Origin: a candidate division WOR-3 bacterium
Lineage (GTDB): Bacteria > Hydrothermota > Hydrothermia > Hydrothermales > JAJRUZ01
Assembly (NCBI GenBank): GCA_039803925.1
Contig: JBDRZL010000001.1
Span: forward strand, 1 to 64,000
Direction: 5' to 3'
DNA: 64,000 nt
The notes below the pieces were generated by a model. It saw only the letters and a program-made list of their open reading frames with translations. It did not search any database and was not told the DNA's origin. Both the position numbers and the translations under genes were made by a program. Position 1 is the stretch's first letter. Each line of letters starts with the position of its first letter. This document shows positions 39,440 to 49,752 of this stretch, piece by piece.

Positions 39440-40699
39440 ATGAAAATTTCTGATCTATTTCAGATTTCACTTTATGGTATAAAAACCCATAAATTAAGAT
39501 CTGTATTAACAACTCTTGGAATTATAATAGGTGTTGGAACTGTTATATCAATGATGTCAATTATTGAGGGAATAAACGGTTATGTTTATAAAGAATTCGG
39601 AGCTGTTGGTTCAGATGTTATTTATATTCAAAAATATAAATGGAAGGTTTTTGTGGGGTCAGCAGAAAGAGAATGGTGGAAAAAATTTAAAGAATTTCCT
39701 GATTTTACAGAGGATGATTTAAAGGATATCAAAGAACTTGATTTTGTTGAAAATGCTTCCATTTCCCTTGATTTATTTAATTTAAAAGAAGCAAAATATA
39801 AAAATAAGAAACTTGAAGATTTAGATGTAATAGCAGTAACTCCTTCTTACTTTGAAGTATCAGGTTATAAAATTGAAAGTGGAAGAAAATTAAATGAAGA
39901 TGATGAATTTTTTAAAAGAAATGTATGTATAATTGGAAAATATATAGAAGAAACTCTATTTGAGGAAGAAGATCCCCTGGGTAAAGAAATAAAAATAGGG
40001 AATAAGAATTTTTTAATTATTGGAGTTTTAAAAAAAAGAGGAGAAATTTTTGGACAATCACTTGATAGAATTATTATATTGCCCTTTTCAAAAGGTAAAG
40101 AATTAAAGGGAAAGCCAGTATTTGACTGGCAGGAAGTTTTTATAAGTCCTGTTATTCAGGTGAAAATAAAAAAGAATTATGAATTAAAGGAAGCAATGGA
40201 AGAATTGAGGAAGTTTTTAAGAAAAAGAAGAGCACTATTTTTCACGGATGAGGATAATTTTTCTTTAAATACGCAGGAAATGCTTCTTCAAATTTATAGG
40301 TCAATAACAGGAGGTATATTTGCAGCAATGATAGGTATTGCTTCTTTAGCCTTACTTGTTGGTGGAATTGGAATAATGAACATAATGCTTGTTTCAGTTT
40401 CTGAAAGAACAAAGGAAATAGGTATCAGAATGGCAGTTGGGGCAAAAAGAAAAGATATTTTATATCAGTTTTTGCTTGAAGCTATTTTGTTAACTTCAAT
40501 TGGAGGTTTTTTAGGTCTTTTTCTCGGTGCCTTAATAGGAAAACTGGTTGATATTTTAACTCCTTTACCTTCAAGGATTCCCCCTTGGAGTATATTTATT
40601 GCTCTTTTATTTTCTATGGTTGTTGGAATATTCTTTGGAATTTATCCTGCTTCACAGGCAGCAAAAAAGGACCCCATTGAATGTTTAAGATTTGAATAG
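39440..40699 (+). CDS. MacB-type ABC transporter permease
   Basis: A 419-residue permease of the FtsX/MacB family: one N-terminal helix (LRSVLTTLGIIIGVGTVIS), a large periplasmic domain (about 50-285), and three C-terminal helices with the conserved VGGIGIMNIMLVSVSERT and EIGIRMAVGAKRKDI. In E. coli MacB, ATPase and permease are one chain; here they are separate, the ATPase being at 43137. The four-gene set forms a tripartite exporter for peptides, lipids or antibiotics. Confidence 0.9.
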   Translation: MKISDLFQISLYGIKTHKLRSVLTTLGIIIGVGTVISMMSIIEGINGYVYKEFGAVGSDVIYIQKYKWKVFVGSAEREWWKKFKEFPDFTEDDLKDIKELDFVENASISLDLFNLKEAKYKNKKLEDLDVIAVTPSYFEVSGYKIESGRKLNEDDEFFKRNVCIIGKYIEETLFEEEDPLGKEIKIGNKNFLIIGVLKKRGEIFGQSLDRIIILPFSKGKELKGKPVFDWQEVFISPVIQVKIKKNYELKEAMEELRKFLRKRRALFFTDEDNFSLNTQEMLLQIYRSITGGIFAAMIGIASLALLVGGIGIMNIMLVSVSERTKEIGIRMAVGAKRKDILYQFLLEAILLTSIGGFLGLFLGALIGKLVDILTPLPSRIPPWSIFIALLFSMVVGIFFGIYPASQAAKKDPIECLRFE

Positions 40700-40708
40700 G
40701 AGGAAATT

Positions 40709-41968
40709 ATGATTTTAATTTTACTTTTACTAAAAATTGATTCAGTTAAAATAAATCTTGATGAATTTATTAAACTTGCCTTTAAAAAAAATCCTGAAAT
40801 AAAAATGGAAGAAAAGAGTGATCTTTTAAGAAATGTTGATTTTATGAATTCAATTTTTGACAATTTTCCAACAATTAGTGCTCAGGGTAGTTATTCAGAT
40901 ACAAGAAGGGGAATAAAAACATTTATTCCAGGAGTCCCAACCCCCATTTTTTACTCAGTTAGTAAAGGTTATACTTTTACCACATCAATAAATATACCTA
41001 TTTTTTCTCCTTCAAATATTACAGGTTCTTTAAATTCATACTTTGAAAAAGAAAGAGGCAGATTATATTTAACCGAATATAAAATGAAATTTATTTATGA
41101 ACTTGAATCAAAATACTTTAATGTTTTAAGAACAAGAAATATCTTAAAAGCAGTTCAAAAGAGTATTGAAAGAGCTGAAGAAAATTATAAACTTGCTGAA
41201 GAAAAATATAAAAATGGGTTAATTTCTTATTTAGATTTTATGAATATAAAAATTCAGGTTGATGATGCCTATTTAAATAAAAGTCAGGCTGAAAAAAATT
41301 TTTATGACGCCCTTTACAATTTTAACTACATAATCGGTGAGGAAAAAGATTTTCTTTACATTCCCTTAGATATTGAGATAGAAACTCTAAAATTTGAGGA
41401 AAAAGAGAAAAATCTTTTTTATCCTGTTGAATCTGAGAAACAGGTAAAAAAGGCACAGAACTTAAATTTTATTTACAGTGTTTTTTCTTTTATGCCAGAG
41501 GTTTATCTTTCTTATTACTATTCCTTTTCTGATTCATCCCTAAATTTCCTTTTTAGAAATCCTGAAAGCTCAAAAGGTCTCTATGTTACCTTTTCTTTAA
41601 GATTCTGGGATTATCCCTTTAATATTTTAAGAAATAAAATCAGAAAGGATTTTGAAAATGAAAACTTTAAGAGAATTTATCTTTTATCTAAAATTAATTA
41701 TGAAAAGTCAAAAAGAGAAATAGAAATTTCAAAAAAAGCACTTGATATAGCAAAAGAAAAACTTAAAAACTCTGAGATCGGATATAAGTATGCAGAAGAG
41801 AGTTTTAAACTGGGAAAGTTATCCTCAATTGAATTAAGACAGGCTGAAGAGAATTTAAAAAATTCTGAAGTTGATTATATTAATTCTCTTTATAACTATA
41901 AACTTTCTGTATCCTTTTATCTTTATTTAACAGGAAATTTAACCTATAAAGAAGGAGAAATAAAATGA
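40709..41968 (+). CDS. TolC-like outer-membrane efflux protein
   Basis: A 419-residue outer-membrane channel. Two long helical repeats are visible (about 110-195 and 300-395) with the conserved EENYKLAEEKYKNGLISYLD and its partner ESFKLGKLSSIELRQAEENL. The N-terminal signal peptide is short. A GGAGG site precedes the ATG. It sits between permease and adaptor genes of the same exporter. Confidence 0.88.
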   Translation: MILILLLLKIDSVKINLDEFIKLAFKKNPEIKMEEKSDLLRNVDFMNSIFDNFPTISAQGSYSDTRRGIKTFIPGVPTPIFYSVSKGYTFTTSINIPIFSPSNITGSLNSYFEKERGRLYLTEYKMKFIYELESKYFNVLRTRNILKAVQKSIERAEENYKLAEEKYKNGLISYLDFMNIKIQVDDAYLNKSQAEKNFYDALYNFNYIIGEEKDFLYIPLDIEIETLKFEEKEKNLFYPVESEKQVKKAQNLNFIYSVFSFMPEVYLSYYYSFSDSSLNFLFRNPESSKGLYVTFSLRFWDYPFNILRNKIRKDFENENFKRIYLLSKINYEKSKREIEISKKALDIAKEKLKNSEIGYKYAEESFKLGKLSSIELRQAEENLKNSEVDYINSLYNYKLSVSFYLYLTGNLTYKEGEIK

Positions 41969-43140
41969 AGAAAATCTTAATAATATCCGGAATAATTCTT
42001 TTACTCATAATTTTAATTTTTCTCAATTTAAAAACTGGAAAAAAAGAAAAATTTGTTGAAATTGAAGTGGTAAAAAAGGGTTTTATATCAGAAAGTGTTA
42101 AAACTTACGGAACTATTGAAGCTTACAAACAGGTGGAAATCAGTTCTGAAGTTATAGGGAAAATAAAAAAAATTTTTTTTAAGAAAGGAGATTTTGTTAA
42201 AGTAGGTGATCTTCTATGTATTATTGATCCATCTGAATATGAAACTCAAAGAGAAAAAATAAAATTAATGTTAGAGGAGGATTTGTATAAGTTAAAAATG
42301 GCAAGAATTAATTTTGAGAGAGAAAAAAATTTATATGAAAAAAATTTAATTTCACAGAAAGAATTTGAAAATGCTGAAGCAAATCTTAAGGCAATTTCCT
42401 TTAAGGTAAAAGAAGATAGTTTTAGTTTAAAAGAAATAGAAAACAGGTTATCAAAATGTTATATAAGGTCTCCTATTGATGGAGAGGTTATTGAGGTTTA
42501 TAAAAAGGAGGGAGAAATCGTTATTGCAGGGACAGTTAATAATCCAGCATCTGTTATAATGATAATTGCTGATAGGAGCAAAATGATAGTAAAATGTGAA
42601 ATTGATGAGACAGAGATTCCAAAAATAAAAAGAGGGCAGAGGGTAAACATAAAAGTAGATGCATTTCCCGACACAATTTTTAGAGGTGAAGTTGCAAGAG
42701 CTTTTGGATTTGTTAGTTCTTCTTTTAGTTCTAATTTAAATAGAACTACCGAGACTCCAAAATTTCAAGTAGAAATTGATATGTTAGAAAAAAATGATTT
42801 TCTTATTCCAGGTATGAGTGCTTCCTGTGAGATTATAACAGCAGAAAAGGATAGTGCAATTACACTCCCTTATTCTGCTCTTGGTAGAGAAAAAGCTGAA
42901 AAGATTGAATCAGAAAACAGAGAGCCCAAAACTTTTGTTTTCCTTATTAAAAACTCAAAAACAAAAAAGCAATATGTTAAAACAGGTATAAAAGGGCTCA
43001 CAAGAATTGAAATTGTAAAGGGACTTAGTGTTTCCGATACAGTAATAACAGGACCTGAAGATATTCTAAAAAAACTTAAGGATGGTGAAAAAGTAAAAAT
43101 TAAATCAGAAAAAGAAAAGAAAAAGTCAAAGACAAAATGA
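41965..43140 (+). CDS. membrane fusion (periplasmic adaptor) protein, MacA-like
   Basis: Links the ABC permease to the TolC-like channel. The 391 residues have an N-terminal membrane anchor (4-22), a biotinyl-lipoyl domain split around a helical hairpin (VEISSEVIGKIKKIFFKKGDFV and CYIRSPIDGEVIEVY), a beta-barrel domain, and a lysine-rich end. Its start overlaps the TolC-like gene by 4 bases and its end overlaps the ATPase by 4 bases. Confidence 0.9.
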   Translation: MKKILIISGIILLLIILIFLNLKTGKKEKFVEIEVVKKGFISESVKTYGTIEAYKQVEISSEVIGKIKKIFFKKGDFVKVGDLLCIIDPSEYETQREKIKLMLEEDLYKLKMARINFEREKNLYEKNLISQKEFENAEANLKAISFKVKEDSFSLKEIENRLSKCYIRSPIDGEVIEVYKKEGEIVIAGTVNNPASVIMIIADRSKMIVKCEIDETEIPKIKRGQRVNIKVDAFPDTIFRGEVARAFGFVSSSFSSNLNRTTETPKFQVEIDMLEKNDFLIPGMSASCEIITAEKDSAITLPYSALGREKAEKIESENREPKTFVFLIKNSKTKKQYVKTGIKGLTRIEIVKGLSVSDTVITGPEDILKKLKDGEKVKIKSEKEKKKSKTK

Positions 43141-43817
43141 TTTTAATTGAACTTTTGGATATTAAGAGAATTTATATTATGGGGAAAACTTTTATTAATG
43201 CTTTAGATGGCATAACACTTAGAGTTGAAAGAGAAGAGTATATTGCAATTATGGGTCCATCAGGTTCTGGAAAAAGCACTCTTTTACATATAATTGGATT
43301 TCTTGATAGACCTACTGAAGGTAAATATATTTTTAAAAGTAAGGACATATCAAATTATTCAGAGGATGAACTTGCTGAAATAAGAAACAGGGAAGTGGGT
43401 TTTGTTTTTCAATCTTTTCATCTTATTCCGAGAATAACTGCAATAGAGAATGTTGAGTTACCTTTAATATATATGGGTCTTCCAAAAACGAAAAGAAGGG
43501 AGCTTGCTGAATATTATTTAAAAGAAGTAGGACTTTATGAAAGAAGGAATCACAGGCCTCATGAACTTTCAGGGGGAGAAATGCAAAGGGTAGCAATAGC
43601 AAGAGCACTTGTGGGAGGAGCAGAAATTTTACTTGCTGATGAACCAACAGGCAATCTTGATACAAAGTCTGGGAATGAAATTTTAGATATTTTTGACAGG
43701 TTAAATGAAAAAGGTAAAACAGTAATTGTAGTAACCCATGACCCTTTTGTATCAAAGAGAGCAAGAAGAATTATCTATTTAAGAGATGGTAAAATAGAAA
43801 GAGAAGAATTGCAATAA
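43137..43817 (+). CDS. ABC transporter ATP-binding protein, LolD/MacB type
   Basis: A 226-residue ATPase with Walker A GPSGSGKST (about 41), Q-loop FVFQSFHLIPR, signature LSGGEMQRVAIARAL and Walker B ILLADEPTGNLD, then the His switch VTHD. It belongs to the family that drives MacB/LolCE-type permeases and is the last gene of the exporter set. Confidence 0.93.
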   Translation: MILIELLDIKRIYIMGKTFINALDGITLRVEREEYIAIMGPSGSGKSTLLHIIGFLDRPTEGKYIFKSKDISNYSEDELAEIRNREVGFVFQSFHLIPRITAIENVELPLIYMGLPKTKRRELAEYYLKEVGLYERRNHRPHELSGGEMQRVAIARALVGGAEILLADEPTGNLDTKSGNEILDIFDRLNEKGKTVIVVTHDPFVSKRARRIIYLRDGKIEREELQ

Positions 43818-43838
43818 TCTATTTTTAATTCTTACAAT
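43809..43838 (+). promoter_or_regulatory. promoter of eno, leaderless
   Basis: TTGCAA (43809-43814), 18 bases, TACAAT (43833-43838), then 5 bases to the eno ATG at 43844. No ribosome-binding site is present, so the transcript from this promoter is probably leaderless. Confidence 0.5.
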
Positions 43839-43843
43839 TTATT

Positions 43844-45109
43844 ATGAAAATAAAGGATTTAAAAGCCTATGAGGTTCTTGATTCAAGGGGTAATCCTACC
43901 CTAAAAGTTGTATGTATCCTTGAAAATGGTGCTAAAGGTTCTGCTTTTGTTCCATCAGGGGCTTCAACAGGAACTTTTGAGGCACTTGAATTAAGGGATG
44001 GTGATAAAAAAAGGTTTCTTGGAAAAGGTGTTTTAAAAGCCATAAGTTCTGTTGAAAATGAGATTGCTCCAAGAATAAAGGATATGGAGGTTTTTGAACA
44101 GAGAAAAATTGATGAGCTTATGATAAATCTTGATGGAACAGAAAATAAATCAAGACTCGGGGCAAATGCTATTCTTGGTGTTTCTCTTGCTGTTGCAAGG
44201 GCAGCAGCTCATGTAGCAGGTGTTCCTCTTTTTAGGTACATTGGTGGCGTAAATGCCAATTTTCTACCTATACCTATGATGAATTTTATAAACGGTGGTG
44301 TTCATGCAGATAATCCAATTGATATCCAGGAGTTTATGGTAGTTCCGATTGGATTTTCTACATTTAAAGATGCATTAAGAGCAGGTTCTGAAGTTTATCA
44401 CACTTTGAAAATCTTACTTAAAGAGAATGGTTTACAAACTTCAGTGGGAGATGAGGGTGGTTTTGCACCTTTTATAGAAAATACAAAGAAGGCACTTGAT
44501 TTTATTCTTAAAGCAATAGAAAGGGCTGGATATAAACCAGGGAAAGAAATTTATCTTGCATTGGATGTTGCGGCTACTGAGTTGTGGAATAAGGAGGAAG
44601 GAACCTATCGTATTGAAGGTAAGAGGCTCAACTTTGATGAGTTAATGAAGTTTTATTCAGATATAATAAAGAATTATCCTATTTTTTCAATTGAAGACCC
44701 TCTTGCAGAAGAAGATTGGGAAGCATGGAAAATTTTTACCTCTGAATTTAAGGATAAAATAATGATAGTTGGTGATGATATCTTTGTAACAAATGAAAAA
44801 AGATTTTCAAAAGGAATAAAAGAAAACATAGCAAATGCCATTCTAATAAAATTAAATCAGATAGGAACTTTGACAGAAACGCTTGATGTTATAAATATGG
44901 CTAAGTCAAATAATTATAACACTGTTATTTCTCATAGATCAGGTGAAACTGAAGATACTTTTATATCAGATTTATCAGTTGGTACCAGTTCTCTTTTTAT
45001 AAAGACAGGTGCAGTTGCAAGAGGGGAAAGGACCTGTAAATATAATAGATTGCTTGAAATTGAAAGTGAGTATAAGGGAATTTTCTGGGGAAAAAAGTTA
45101 ACTCTGTGA
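43844..45109 (+). CDS. eno: enolase
   Basis: Interconverts 2-phosphoglycerate and phosphoenolpyruvate. The 421 residues have the metal and catalytic residues in [37 protein letters not shown] and the family signature [14 protein letters not shown], followed by [12 protein letters not shown]. Its TGA overlaps the ftsB-like gene by 4 bases. Confidence 0.97.
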   Translation: MKIKDLKAYEVLDSRGNPTLKVVCILENGAKGSAFVPSGASTGTFEALELRDGDKKRFLGKGVLKAISSVENEIAPRIKDMEVFEQRKIDELMINLDGTENKSRLGANAILGVSLAVARAAAHVAGVPLFRYIGGVNANFLPIPMMNFINGGVHADNPIDIQEFMVVPIGFSTFKDALRAGSEVYHTLKILLKENGLQTSVGDEGGFAPFIENTKKALDFILKAIERAGYKPGKEIYLALDVAATELWNKEEGTYRIEGKRLNFDELMKFYSDIIKNYPIFSIEDPLAEEDWEAWKIFTSEFKDKIMIVGDDIFVTNEKRFSKGIKENIANAILIKLNQIGTLTETLDVINMAKSNNYNTVISHRSGETEDTFISDLSVGTSSLFIKTGAVARGERTCKYNRLLEIESEYKGIFWGKKLTL

Positions 45110-45327
45110 AAAACAGAAATTTTATATCTTTTATCCTTTTAATGTTTCTACTATTATATTTTTTAATATTTGATAATTACGGAGTTTTAAAATACATTTC
45201 CCTTAATAATGAAATTAAAAAAGTAGAGGAAAGGAAAAATTTTATATTAGCAAAACAGATACTTTATAAGGAAAGAATTAAATTTTTAAAATCAGATCTT
45301 GGTAAAAGATTAAAAAAATACTTTTAA
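45106..45327 (+). CDS. FtsB/DivIC-like septum protein
   Basis: A 73-residue protein with one membrane helix (about 7-24) followed by a [18 protein letters not shown] coiled coil, the layout of FtsB/DivIC. It is shorter than usual, ending soon after the coiled coil. The position directly after eno matches the eno-ftsB order of E. coli. It probably scaffolds the division complex. Confidence 0.7.
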   Translation: MKNRNFISFILLMFLLLYFLIFDNYGVLKYISLNNEIKKVEERKNFILAKQILYKERIKFLKSDLGKRLKKYF

Positions 45328-45346
45328 TATGAAAAGGGAGGGGATT

Positions 45347-46213
45347 ATGGCTAAAATATTGGATGGAAAACTTGTTTCCTCTGAATGGAGAAAAGAAATT
45401 CATAAAAAGGTTCTTGAACTTAAAGAAAAGGAGGTAATACCTTTTTTAAATGTTTTTCTTATCGGAGATAACCCGGCTTCTCTTTTGTATGTAAAAAATA
45501 AAAAACAAACTGCTGAGAAGATTGACATAAAGTGTGAAATAATACATTTTCCAGGTGATATATCTAAAGAAAAATTAAAAGAGGAAATTAAAACAAAAGG
45601 GGAAGACAAAAATATTCACGGTATAATAGTTCAACTTCCTCTGCCAAACCATCTTGACCCTGAAGAAATCGCTGAGTTTATACCACCTGAAAAAGATGTT
45701 GATGGTTTTACTCCCTATAATCTTGGAAAACTTGTTAGAGGGAATCCTATATTTATTCCTGCAACACCTTATGGAATTTTAAAAATTCTTGATTATTATA
45801 AAATATCTGTTACAGGAAAACATGTTGTAATTGTTGGAAGAAGTAACATTGTCGGAAAACCAATGGCTCTCTCTTTATTACTCAAAGGAAGAGATGCAAC
45901 AGTTACAGTCTGTCATTCAAAGACTGAGAATTTGAGTAAAATAACACAGGAAGCAGATATTTTGATAGTTGCAGCAGGTGTTAAAAGATTAATTAAGAAA
46001 GATTTTGTTAGAGAGGGACAGGTTGTTATAGATGTGGGTATTCATAAGGAAGGGGATTTGTGGATAGGTGATGTAGATTTTGAAGAGGTAAAGGATATTG
46101 TTGATTATATAACACCTGTTCCCGGGGGTGTAGGACCGATGACAGTTGCTGGCTTACTTGCAAATACCTGTAAAAGTGCAGAACTCTTAACTAAAAATGG
46201 ACGATATCACTAA
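45347..46213 (+). CDS. folD: bifunctional methylene-THF dehydrogenase / methenyl-THF cyclohydrolase
   Basis: Interconverts one-carbon tetrahydrofolates. The chosen ATG 45347 follows a GGGAGGGG site; an ATG at 45329 would add six residues. Signatures in the 288 residues: YVKNKKQTAEKI with the catalytic Lys, QLPLPNHLDPEEI, PEKDVDGFTPYNLGKL, VVIVGRSNIVGKPMA and TPVPGGVGPMTVAGL. It overlaps the protease gene by 17 bases. Confidence 0.95.
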   Translation: MAKILDGKLVSSEWRKEIHKKVLELKEKEVIPFLNVFLIGDNPASLLYVKNKKQTAEKIDIKCEIIHFPGDISKEKLKEEIKTKGEDKNIHGIIVQLPLPNHLDPEEIAEFIPPEKDVDGFTPYNLGKLVRGNPIFIPATPYGILKILDYYKISVTGKHVVIVGRSNIVGKPMALSLLLKGRDATVTVCHSKTENLSKITQEADILIVAAGVKRLIKKDFVREGQVVIDVGIHKEGDLWIGDVDFEEVKDIVDYITPVPGGVGPMTVAGLLANTCKSAELLTKNGRYH

Positions 46214-47261
46214 AAGGGTAGAAGAGATTTTTGTAATTCACGATTCTTACATTAAGAAGGGAAAAACTGTTTATATAGGTTATTTTATCACACCTGATGT
46301 AAGGGAAGGATTATTTTATCTGAAAGAGAGATTAAAGGAAATAAATTATGTTCCTTCTATTTATAAATTAAAGGGAATTTATTATGCTCTTGAAGTTCAT
46401 CCTGAATACAAATTAAAGACAAAGGATTTTGTTGTGCCTCTTATTTTATTTTTATTAACAGTAATAACAACAATGTTTGCTGGTTCAATGCATTATCTTG
46501 CTGATTTTGAAAAATTTTTGAAGGAATTTCCAAAATCCCTTTTATACGGTTTCCCTTTTTCCTTTGCACTTCTTTCAATTCTTTTATCCCATGAAATGGG
46601 TCATTTTTTAACAAGCAGAAAATATGGAGTTGAAGCAACTCTTCCTTATTTTATACCTGTTCCCCATCCCCTTGTGGGAACTTTTGGTGCTTTTATAAAA
46701 ATGAAATCAACAATTCCTGATAAAAAAACTCTTTTAAGAATAGGAGCTGCAGGTCCATTAGCAGGAATAATAGTTTCAATTCCCTTTACTATCTGGGGTA
46801 TACTCAATTCAAAAGTAGTTACAGGAAGAGGGGAAGGAGGTTTATTTCTTGGTGATCCCCTTTTATTTAAGTTTCTTTTCTCCATAATAAGAAAAGATAT
46901 TCCACCTGATGCAAATGTTTTACTTCATCCTGTTGCCTTTGCTGGATGGATCGGTTTTTTTGTAACAGCAATGAACCTCTTACCCTTTTCACAGCTTGAC
47001 GGTGGTCATATAATCTATGCTTTAGTTGGAGAAAAGTTTCAAATTATTCAATTTTTTCTCTTTCCCTTTTTAATTTTAATGGGATTTTTCTGGCCTGGCT
47101 GGTTTTTCTGGGGATTTTTGCTTGTTTTATTCGGGCTAAGACATCCACCACCTATAGATAATATAACACCCCTTGAAAGAAAAGATAAGATAATAGGAAT
47201 TATCTGTATTGCTGTTTTTATATTAACCTTTCACCCTGTTCCTTTCAGTTTAAGAATTTAG
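46197..47261 (+). CDS. M50 site-2-type membrane metalloprotease
   Basis: A 354-residue intramembrane protease. After a soluble N-terminal region (about 1-80) come about six membrane helices with the zinc motif SHEMGHFLTSRKYG (about 128) and the second motif MNLLPFSQLDGGHIIYAL (about 260), where the Asp and His bind zinc. Such enzymes cut regulatory membrane proteins; the substrate is unknown. Confidence 0.9.
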   Translation: MDDITKRVEEIFVIHDSYIKKGKTVYIGYFITPDVREGLFYLKERLKEINYVPSIYKLKGIYYALEVHPEYKLKTKDFVVPLILFLLTVITTMFAGSMHYLADFEKFLKEFPKSLLYGFPFSFALLSILLSHEMGHFLTSRKYGVEATLPYFIPVPHPLVGTFGAFIKMKSTIPDKKTLLRIGAAGPLAGIIVSIPFTIWGILNSKVVTGRGEGGLFLGDPLLFKFLFSIIRKDIPPDANVLLHPVAFAGWIGFFVTAMNLLPFSQLDGGHIIYALVGEKFQIIQFFLFPFLILMGFFWPGWFFWGFLLVLFGLRHPPPIDNITPLERKDKIIGIICIAVFILTFHPVPFSLRI

Positions 47262-47266
47262 AAAAG

Positions 47267-49234
47267 ATGAAAAAAAACCGCAGGGTATTGTGGGAACCTG
47301 ATAAAGAAATTATTGAAAATTCCAATATTAAAAAATTTATTGAGTATGTGAATAGAAGGGAAAATTTAAATTTTAAAGATTATTTTTCTCTTTATGATTT
47401 TTCAGTTCAAAACATAGAAAAATTCTGGGAGTTTTTATGGGATTATGTTTCTATAATTTATTCCCAAAAATTTTCTTATATTGTTGATGATTTAAAAAAT
47501 TTCCCTGGTGCAAAATGGTTTTTGGGTGCTAAATTTAATTATGCTGAAAATTTATTAAGGTTTAAGGATGAAAAAATTTGTTTTGTAGAAATTAGAGAAA
47601 ATGGCGAAAGGAAGGAGATTTCTTATAAAAAACTCTATGAACTTACTTCCCTTTTAAATTCTGCTTTAAAAAAGATAGGATTAAGAGAAGGAGATAGAGT
47701 AGCTGCCTATATGCCGAATATATACGAAACTCCACTTTTTTTACTTGCCTCTTCATCCCTTGGAGCAGTTTGGTCTTCCTGTGGAACAGAAGTTGGTATT
47801 AAAGGTGTTATTGATAGATTTTCTCAAATTGAACCGAAGATTTTATTCACTGTTGATTCTTATATTTATAAGGGAAAAAAGTATGATAATCTTGAAAGAA
47901 TCAAGGAGATTTTAAATTATTTACCTTCTGTTGAAAAAGTTATTGTTGTAAATTACAAAGATAAAAAGAAGGATATTTCCTTTATCAAAAATGCAATTTA
48001 TTTTCATGATTTTATTAAGGATGAAAAGTTTAAGGATATAGAATTTATTCAGGTTTCCTATGAACATCCTCTTTTTATAATGTTTTCTTCTGGAACAACA
48101 GGAAAACCTAAATGTATTGTGCAGAGTGGAATGGGTGTCTTAATAAACCATTTAAAGGAATTAATTTTACATACAGATTTAAAAAGAAGTGATGTTATAA
48201 CATATATAACAAGTCCTTCCTGGATGATGTGGAACTGGTTAATGAGTTCTTTATTTGTTGGTTCAAAAATTGTTCTTTATGATGGAAATCCCCTTTACCC
48301 TGATGAGGGAAGGATGTTTGAGCTTATTGAGGAAGAGAGAATAACGATTTTTGGTTTAAGTGCTTCTTATATCAATCATCTAAAAAATAATAACTTTAGG
48401 GCAAAGGGAAAGTACAATTTAAAAACATTAAGAGAAATATCACAGACCGGGTCACCCCTGTCTGAAGAAGGATTTATATATGTTTATGAAAATATAAAAG
48501 ATGATTTATGGTTAAATTCAATTTCAGGTGGAACGGATATAAACGGTTGTTTTGCTGCTGGAAGCCCTACTTTAAAAGTTCATGCAGGTGAGCTGCAGGC
48601 AAGGGCACTTGGTATGAAGGTGAGTGTTTACGATGAAAAAGGTGAACCTATCTATGATAAAGTTGGAGAACTTGTATGTGAGGCTCCTTCTCCATCTATG
48701 CCCTTATATTTCTGGGGTGATAAGGATTTCAAAAAATATAGAGAAACCTACTTTGAATTTTTTAAAAATAAAAATGTCTGGAGACACGGTGATTATGTTA
48801 TATTACATTCAGAGACACAGGGTTTAACATTTCTGGGAAGATCAGATTCTACTTTAAAAATTCAGGGAGTAAAGATAGGAACTTCAGAGATTTATAATGT
48901 GGTACAAGAGATAAAAGAAATAGAGGATAGTCTTGCTGTTTCCAAAAAATATGGTGATGAGGAAAGATTGATTTTATTTGTAAAATTAAAAAAAGGTTAT
49001 TCTTTGAATCAGGAATTGATTGAAAGGATAAAGAGGGAACTTAAAGAAAAGGCTTCACCAAGACATGTTCCCTTTAAGATAATTGAGGCGCCCGATATTC
49101 CCTATACCTTTAATATGAAAAAAGTTGAAATTGCAGTTAAAAATATTTTGAATGGAATTAAAATTACAAATAAAGATTCAATAATAAACCCTTCTTCTCT
49201 TAAATTTTTTGAAAAAATAAGCAAAGAAATTTAA
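47267..49234 (+). CDS. acetoacetate-CoA ligase
   Basis: Activates acetoacetate with ATP and CoA. The 655 residues match the AACS branch of the adenylate-forming family: WEPDKEIIENSN at the start, FSSGTTGKPKCIVQSG (P-loop, about 277), SPSWMMWNW, SGGTDINGCFAAGSP and PDIPYTFNMKKVEIAVK with the C-terminal Lys. No ketone-body or PHB genes are adjacent, so the source of acetoacetate is unclear. Other short acyl acids remain possible substrates. Confidence 0.88.
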   Translation: MKKNRRVLWEPDKEIIENSNIKKFIEYVNRRENLNFKDYFSLYDFSVQNIEKFWEFLWDYVSIIYSQKFSYIVDDLKNFPGAKWFLGAKFNYAENLLRFKDEKICFVEIRENGERKEISYKKLYELTSLLNSALKKIGLREGDRVAAYMPNIYETPLFLLASSSLGAVWSSCGTEVGIKGVIDRFSQIEPKILFTVDSYIYKGKKYDNLERIKEILNYLPSVEKVIVVNYKDKKKDISFIKNAIYFHDFIKDEKFKDIEFIQVSYEHPLFIMFSSGTTGKPKCIVQSGMGVLINHLKELILHTDLKRSDVITYITSPSWMMWNWLMSSLFVGSKIVLYDGNPLYPDEGRMFELIEEERITIFGLSASYINHLKNNNFRAKGKYNLKTLREISQTGSPLSEEGFIYVYENIKDDLWLNSISGGTDINGCFAAGSPTLKVHAGELQARALGMKVSVYDEKGEPIYDKVGELVCEAPSPSMPLYFWGDKDFKKYRETYFEFFKNKNVWRHGDYVILHSETQGLTFLGRSDSTLKIQGVKIGTSEIYNVVQEIKEIEDSLAVSKKYGDEERLILFVKLKKGYSLNQELIERIKRELKEKASPRHVPFKIIEAPDIPYTFNMKKVEIAVKNILNGIKITNKDSIINPSSLKFFEKISKEI

Positions 49235-49239
49235 AGTAA

Positions 49240-49572
49240 CTATTTAAATCCAGGATAGATGATATATATTGAAAGAGCTATCCCCATTATATCCCAGATT
49301 AGATCTTTGAAACTGAAAAGTTTTTTTTTCTTCTTATCCCATATTTCTTTTCCTATTGAGGCTGTGAGGGGTATTGAAGTAGAAATGTATAATGCTTTTT
49401 CTTTTTCCAGCTTCAAAGAATAATATGATTCAAAGTATAAAAAGTTTGTTAATAATAAATTAAAGTAAAAGTGTTTAAATTTGTCTTGAGAGAAAAAATA
49501 ATCACCTCTTTTTGTCCTTAAAGACTCCTGATTGGCAGAAATTAGTAAATTGAAAAATAAAAAGTTTATCAT
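49240..49572 (-). CDS. small DUF2279/YfiM-like membrane-associated protein
   Basis: A 110-residue protein of unknown function. It has a leader-like N-terminus (MINFLFFNLLISA), the motif DKFKHFYFNLLLTNFLY, GKEIWDKKKKKLFSFKDL and WDIMGIALSIYIIY, which together resemble the YfiM/DUF2279 pattern (DKxxHF, KExxD, DLxxDxxG). It is convergent with the acetoacetate-CoA ligase gene. Confidence 0.6.
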   Translation of the reverse strand: MINFLFFNLLISANQESLRTKRGDYFFSQDKFKHFYFNLLLTNFLYFESYYSLKLEKEKALYISTSIPLTASIGKEIWDKKKKKLFSFKDLIWDIMGIALSIYIIYPGFK

Positions 49573-49626
49573 TTTATATTTTAAGAGAATTTAAAAGGCT
49601 AATTTAAAAAAAGGTTAGAATCGATA

Positions 49627-49655
49627 TTGAAAATGAAAGTTTTTTATGATATAAT
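49627..49655 (+). promoter_or_regulatory. promoter of initiator tRNA
   Basis: TTGAAA (49627-49632), 17 bases, TATAAT (49650-49655), about 10 bases before the first tRNA base at 49666. The same transcript probably continues into thioredoxin and gatCAB. Confidence 0.7.
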
Positions 49656-49665
49656 AATAAATCAT

Positions 49666-49737
<72 letters not shown>

Positions 49738-49752
49738 TTTCATTGTTTCTTC